Below, in pieces: positions 61,532 to 64,000 of a stretch of DNA of 64,000 nt. Position numbers and translations under genes: made by a program. Source of the DNA: UBA4416 sp040387555 (GTDB lineage Bacteria > Bacteroidota > Bacteroidia > B-17B0 > Aurantibacillaceae); contig JAZKDO010000008.1 of assembly GCA_040387555.1 (NCBI GenBank), forward strand, positions 1 to 64,000, read 5' to 3'. How positions within the stretch are numbered: position 1 is the first letter of the stretch; every line of letters begins with the position of its first letter. The notes below the pieces were generated by a model. The model did not search any database. It was not told the DNA's origin and worked only from the letters and a program-made list of their open reading frames with translations.

Positions 61532-64000
61532 ATGAACTATAAATTACGTTTTCTTCCTCAAATTATAGTTCGCTCTCCACTGAATCCAATTGATAGCGAT
61601 GTAACTACTGATATGTTTACAGAAGCCATTTATCTATCTTCTAACGATCTGTCTTCAGAATTAAAGAAAACAGATAAGTCAAACAAAAAAAACGAATCAA
61701 ATTTTGAAAAGGTAAAGCTATCATTACATAAATATAAAATTAGGGCAAGTTTTCGTTGTACCCCTTTTGGTTTAATGGCAGGTGTAAATACTGCTAAATG
61801 GAACAAGGAAAATGAAATTCTATTAGATGCTAGTCCACAAAACCAATTTTATCGCAAAACACGTTTAGATATGAATGTGCTATGTGAAATTGTGAAAGAA
61901 GCAGAACAAAAGGAATTTATAAAACCATACTTAAAATATCAACCAAATTCAAGCCTGTATCTAATTGGAAATAATTTCAGATATGTTGAATACACCTATA
62001 TTAATAATCAAAGGCATTATCATATTAATAATGTTGAATTCACTTCATATCTAAAACTAATCCTTGAAGAATCTCAAAAAGGATTAACACAATTACAATT
62101 AGCTAAACTATTAATAGATGATGATATTACTGAAGCGGATGCTATAAATTATCTGGATGAACTTATTGCGTCACAGATCCTTGTTAATCAATTAGAACCA
62201 GCATTAACAGGCATTGATTATTATGATTCTATCATTCTGCGATTAGATAGCATTCAATCTGAGCATCCAAATGAACAGTTAAAACAATTTGTAAATACCG
62301 TAAAAAAAACAAAAGAACAACTACAGGAAATTGACAAATCTATTGTTAATACCATTGACAAATACAAACACCCATATAATGTTCTCAAAAATATTTTACC
62401 AAATTTAAAAGAAGCAAAACTTTTTCAAACCGATTTATTTAAAAAAACCCTACAAAACACTATCGATAAAACTATTCAAATACAACTTCTAAGCACAATT
62501 AATTTTTTAACTAAAATTACACCAAACGATACAAATAAAATACTTGAAGAGTTTATTGCAAAATTTACTTCAAAATATCATGATAAAGCCATTCCATTGC
62601 TAATCGCAATGGATGAAGAAAACGGCATAGGATATCCTTGTAAAAAGAACACTGGAATAAATGAATTAGTTGAAGATATTCCAAACTACGAAACAATCAA
62701 TAGCAATTCAAATAAAAATTCAGAGTATGAAGATTGTTTGATAAAAATACTAGCAGATAGCAAAAAAGAAAGGGTAAAAAAAGTGACTGAAAGAGATTTT
62801 GAAAATATCAAAAAATCAAATGCATTGTTGCCAAATTCGATCGCTGTTATGTTTAGTGTATTAAATGCTAAAACTAATAAAATAAAACTCATTAACACAT
62901 CTGGCAGTAGCGCTATTAATTTATTAGCGAGATTTGCATCTACAAGTACTGAGATCAATGGCATTATTAAAGAAATTGCTGACTTTGAAGAAACTCAAAT
63001 GCCAAATAAAATTTTAGCAGAAATTATTCATCTGCCAGAAAACCGCATTGGAAATATTTTAGCAAGACCAATAATTAGAAAATATGAAATTCCCTATTTA
63101 ACCAAAAGCTCCCTTGGAATAAATAATCAAATTCAAGTACAAAATTTAACTATAAGAATAAAAAATAATACCATTATTTTATTTGACACTAAACTAAATA
63201 GAGAAATAATACCTCGTTTAAGCAACGCACATAACTATTCTAACACAAGCCTTCCCGTTTATTATTTCTTAAGTGACATACAAAATCAATATTTCTCAAA
63301 AAGCCACCTAGGATTTAACTGGGGGAATTTATTTTCTCAATATGATTTTTTCCCGAGAATAGAATTTGAAAATACCATATTATGTGCTGCAAAATGGATT
63401 TTAAAGTCGAAAGATTTAGAACCTTTAAAAAGTCTTTCCGCATCCATTTCAGACAAAAAAAATCTTTTTATTGAATTAAAAAAACGAATTCAACTAGACG
63501 ATAAATTTCTATTAATTGATGGTAGCGAAGAATTGTTAATTGATTCCGAAAACACGACTTCTGTTGAGTGCTTTATGAACATAATAAGGACAAAACAAAC
63601 AGTTGTTTTAGAAGAATATATTTTTGACAATGATTTTGCACTCATAAGAAATACAGATAAAAAGCCCTATGCAAATGAGTGTATCGCTCTATTGCTAAAC
63701 GAACATCAATACAATACAACACATCAACAAGATAATTTTGCTTCGATTAACAAGATAAAACATAAGGAACCTGAAATAGAAAATGGATGGATATATTACA
63801 AACTATACTGTGGTCCAAAAACAAGTGATGATATTATCATAACTAAATTCAAGGAAATTACTCACGCATTACTCACGGAAAAGATTATTGATTCCTGGTT
63901 TTTTATTCGTTATAACGATCCTGATTCTCATTTAAGATTAAGACTTCATATAACTCAAATAGGCAAACTAAATGAAATAAAACAATTAATTGATTCTAAA
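61532..64000 (+). CDS. lanB: Lantibiotic dehydratase LanB (3' end beyond window)
   Basis: The frame is open from the ATG at 61532 to the last base (823 residues) with no stop. The N-terminal glutamylation domain shows YKIRASFRCTPFGLMAG (about residues 69-85), an equivalent of the catalytic Arg/TPFG motif of NisB; later parts show YHDKAIPLLIAMDEENGIGY and IIHLPENRIGNILARPIIRK. From about residue 752 the elimination domain (SpaB_C type) begins with WIYYKLYCGPKTSDDI, WFFIRYNDPDSHLRLRL. This is a full-length, two-domain LanB that glutamylates and eliminates Ser/Thr to dehydro residues. The rest of the cluster (LanC, transporter) would lie to the right. Confidence 0.92.
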   Translation, partial: MNYKLRFLPQIIVRSPLNPIDSDVTTDMFTEAIYLSSNDLSSELKKTDKSNKKNESNFEKVKLSLHKYKIRASFRCTPFGLMAGVNTAKWNKENEILLDASPQNQFYRKTRLDMNVLCEIVKEAEQKEFIKPYLKYQPNSSLYLIGNNFRYVEYTYINNQRHYHINNVEFTSYLKLILEESQKGLTQLQLAKLLIDDDITEADAINYLDELIASQILVNQLEPALTGIDYYDSIILRLDSIQSEHPNEQLKQFVNTVKKTKEQLQEIDKSIVNTIDKYKHPYNVLKNILPNLKEAKLFQTDLFKKTLQNTIDKTIQIQLLSTINFLTKITPNDTNKILEEFIAKFTSKYHDKAIPLLIAMDEENGIGYPCKKNTGINELVEDIPNYETINSNSNKNSEYEDCLIKILADSKKERVKKVTERDFENIKKSNALLPNSIAVMFSVLNAKTNKIKLINTSGSSAINLLARFASTSTEINGIIKEIADFEETQMPNKILAEIIHLPENRIGNILARPIIRKYEIPYLTKSSLGINNQIQVQNLTIRIKNNTIILFDTKLNREIIPRLSNAHNYSNTSLPVYYFLSDIQNQYFSKSHLGFNWGNLFSQYDFFPRIEFENTILCAAKWILKSKDLEPLKSLSASISDKKNLFIELKKRIQLDDKFLLIDGSEELLIDSENTTSVECFMNIIRTKQTVVLEEYIFDNDFALIRNTDKKPYANECIALLLNEHQYNTTHQQDNFASINKIKHKEPEIENGWIYYKLYCGPKTSDDIIITKFKEITHALLTEKIIDSWFFIRYNDPDSHLRLRLHITQIGKLNEIKQLIDSK

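Overview
The window is an AT-rich stretch of a Bacteroidota chromosome. This rests on five type IX secretion (T9SS) cargo proteins with type A or type B C-terminal sorting domains, PorP/SprF and GldN/PorN family members, a SecD-SecF fusion, DUF4293/DUF4412-type genes, and promoters of the Bacteroidota form (TTG, about 20 nt, TAnnTTTG). A MqnA homologue points to the futalosine route to menaquinone. The genus cannot be named from the sequence. Most of the window is ordinary housekeeping DNA mixed with surface and secretion genes; there is no prophage, insertion sequence, CRISPR array or rRNA operon.

Layout. 1-2.2 kb: the Asn/Gln-rich tail of a cut-off protein, a small cupin, a solo PAS protein, a MarR regulator and an unknown protein. 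2.2-10.4 kb (minus): a T9SS type A beta-propeller protein, then OmpA/PD40, PorP/SprF and a large ice-binding adhesin with a type B sorting domain, which form one export module. 10.6-14.5 kb: two small envelope proteins, a beta-carbonic anhydrase and a ClC channel. 14.76 kb: tRNA-Ser(GCU). 15-19.2 kb: an oligopeptide-type ABC importer without ATPase genes. 19.3-21.5 kb: an FG-GAP T9SS cargo. 21.6-37.1 kb (plus): secDF, recF and a DciA-like gene, ispH, an exonuclease, uvrA, carA, der and a solo GldN/PorN homologue. 37.1-44.3 kb (minus): a repeat-rich spacer, purL, two DUF4412-like proteins and arginine decarboxylase. 44.5-47.0 kb: a DUF4293 protein, accB and accC. 47-54 kb: a subtilase, a lipoprotein, cystathionine gamma-synthase and a large PKD/SprB-repeat adhesin. 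54-61.2 kb: EI24, mqnA, a DUF7793-like protein, an M1 peptidase joined to an outer-membrane barrel, and an unusual Lpd-family flavoprotein. 61.2-64 kb: the left edge of a class I lanthipeptide cluster, with a precursor peptide (minus) divergent from a LanB dehydratase (plus) that runs off the window.

Most notable: (1) the lanthipeptide locus, whose precursor has a clear leader and GG site but no cysteine in its core; (2) purL carrying three in-frame peptide insertions that look derived from short palindromic repeats, related to a repeat upstream of ispH; (3) an M1 aminopeptidase apparently fused to an Omp85-like barrel; (4) an Lpd-family flavoprotein that has lost both redox cysteines and gained a C-terminal three-cysteine tail; (5) a tandem ice-binding-domain adhesin encoded with its probable surface partners. 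All functions are inferred from motifs read by eye; no database search was run.
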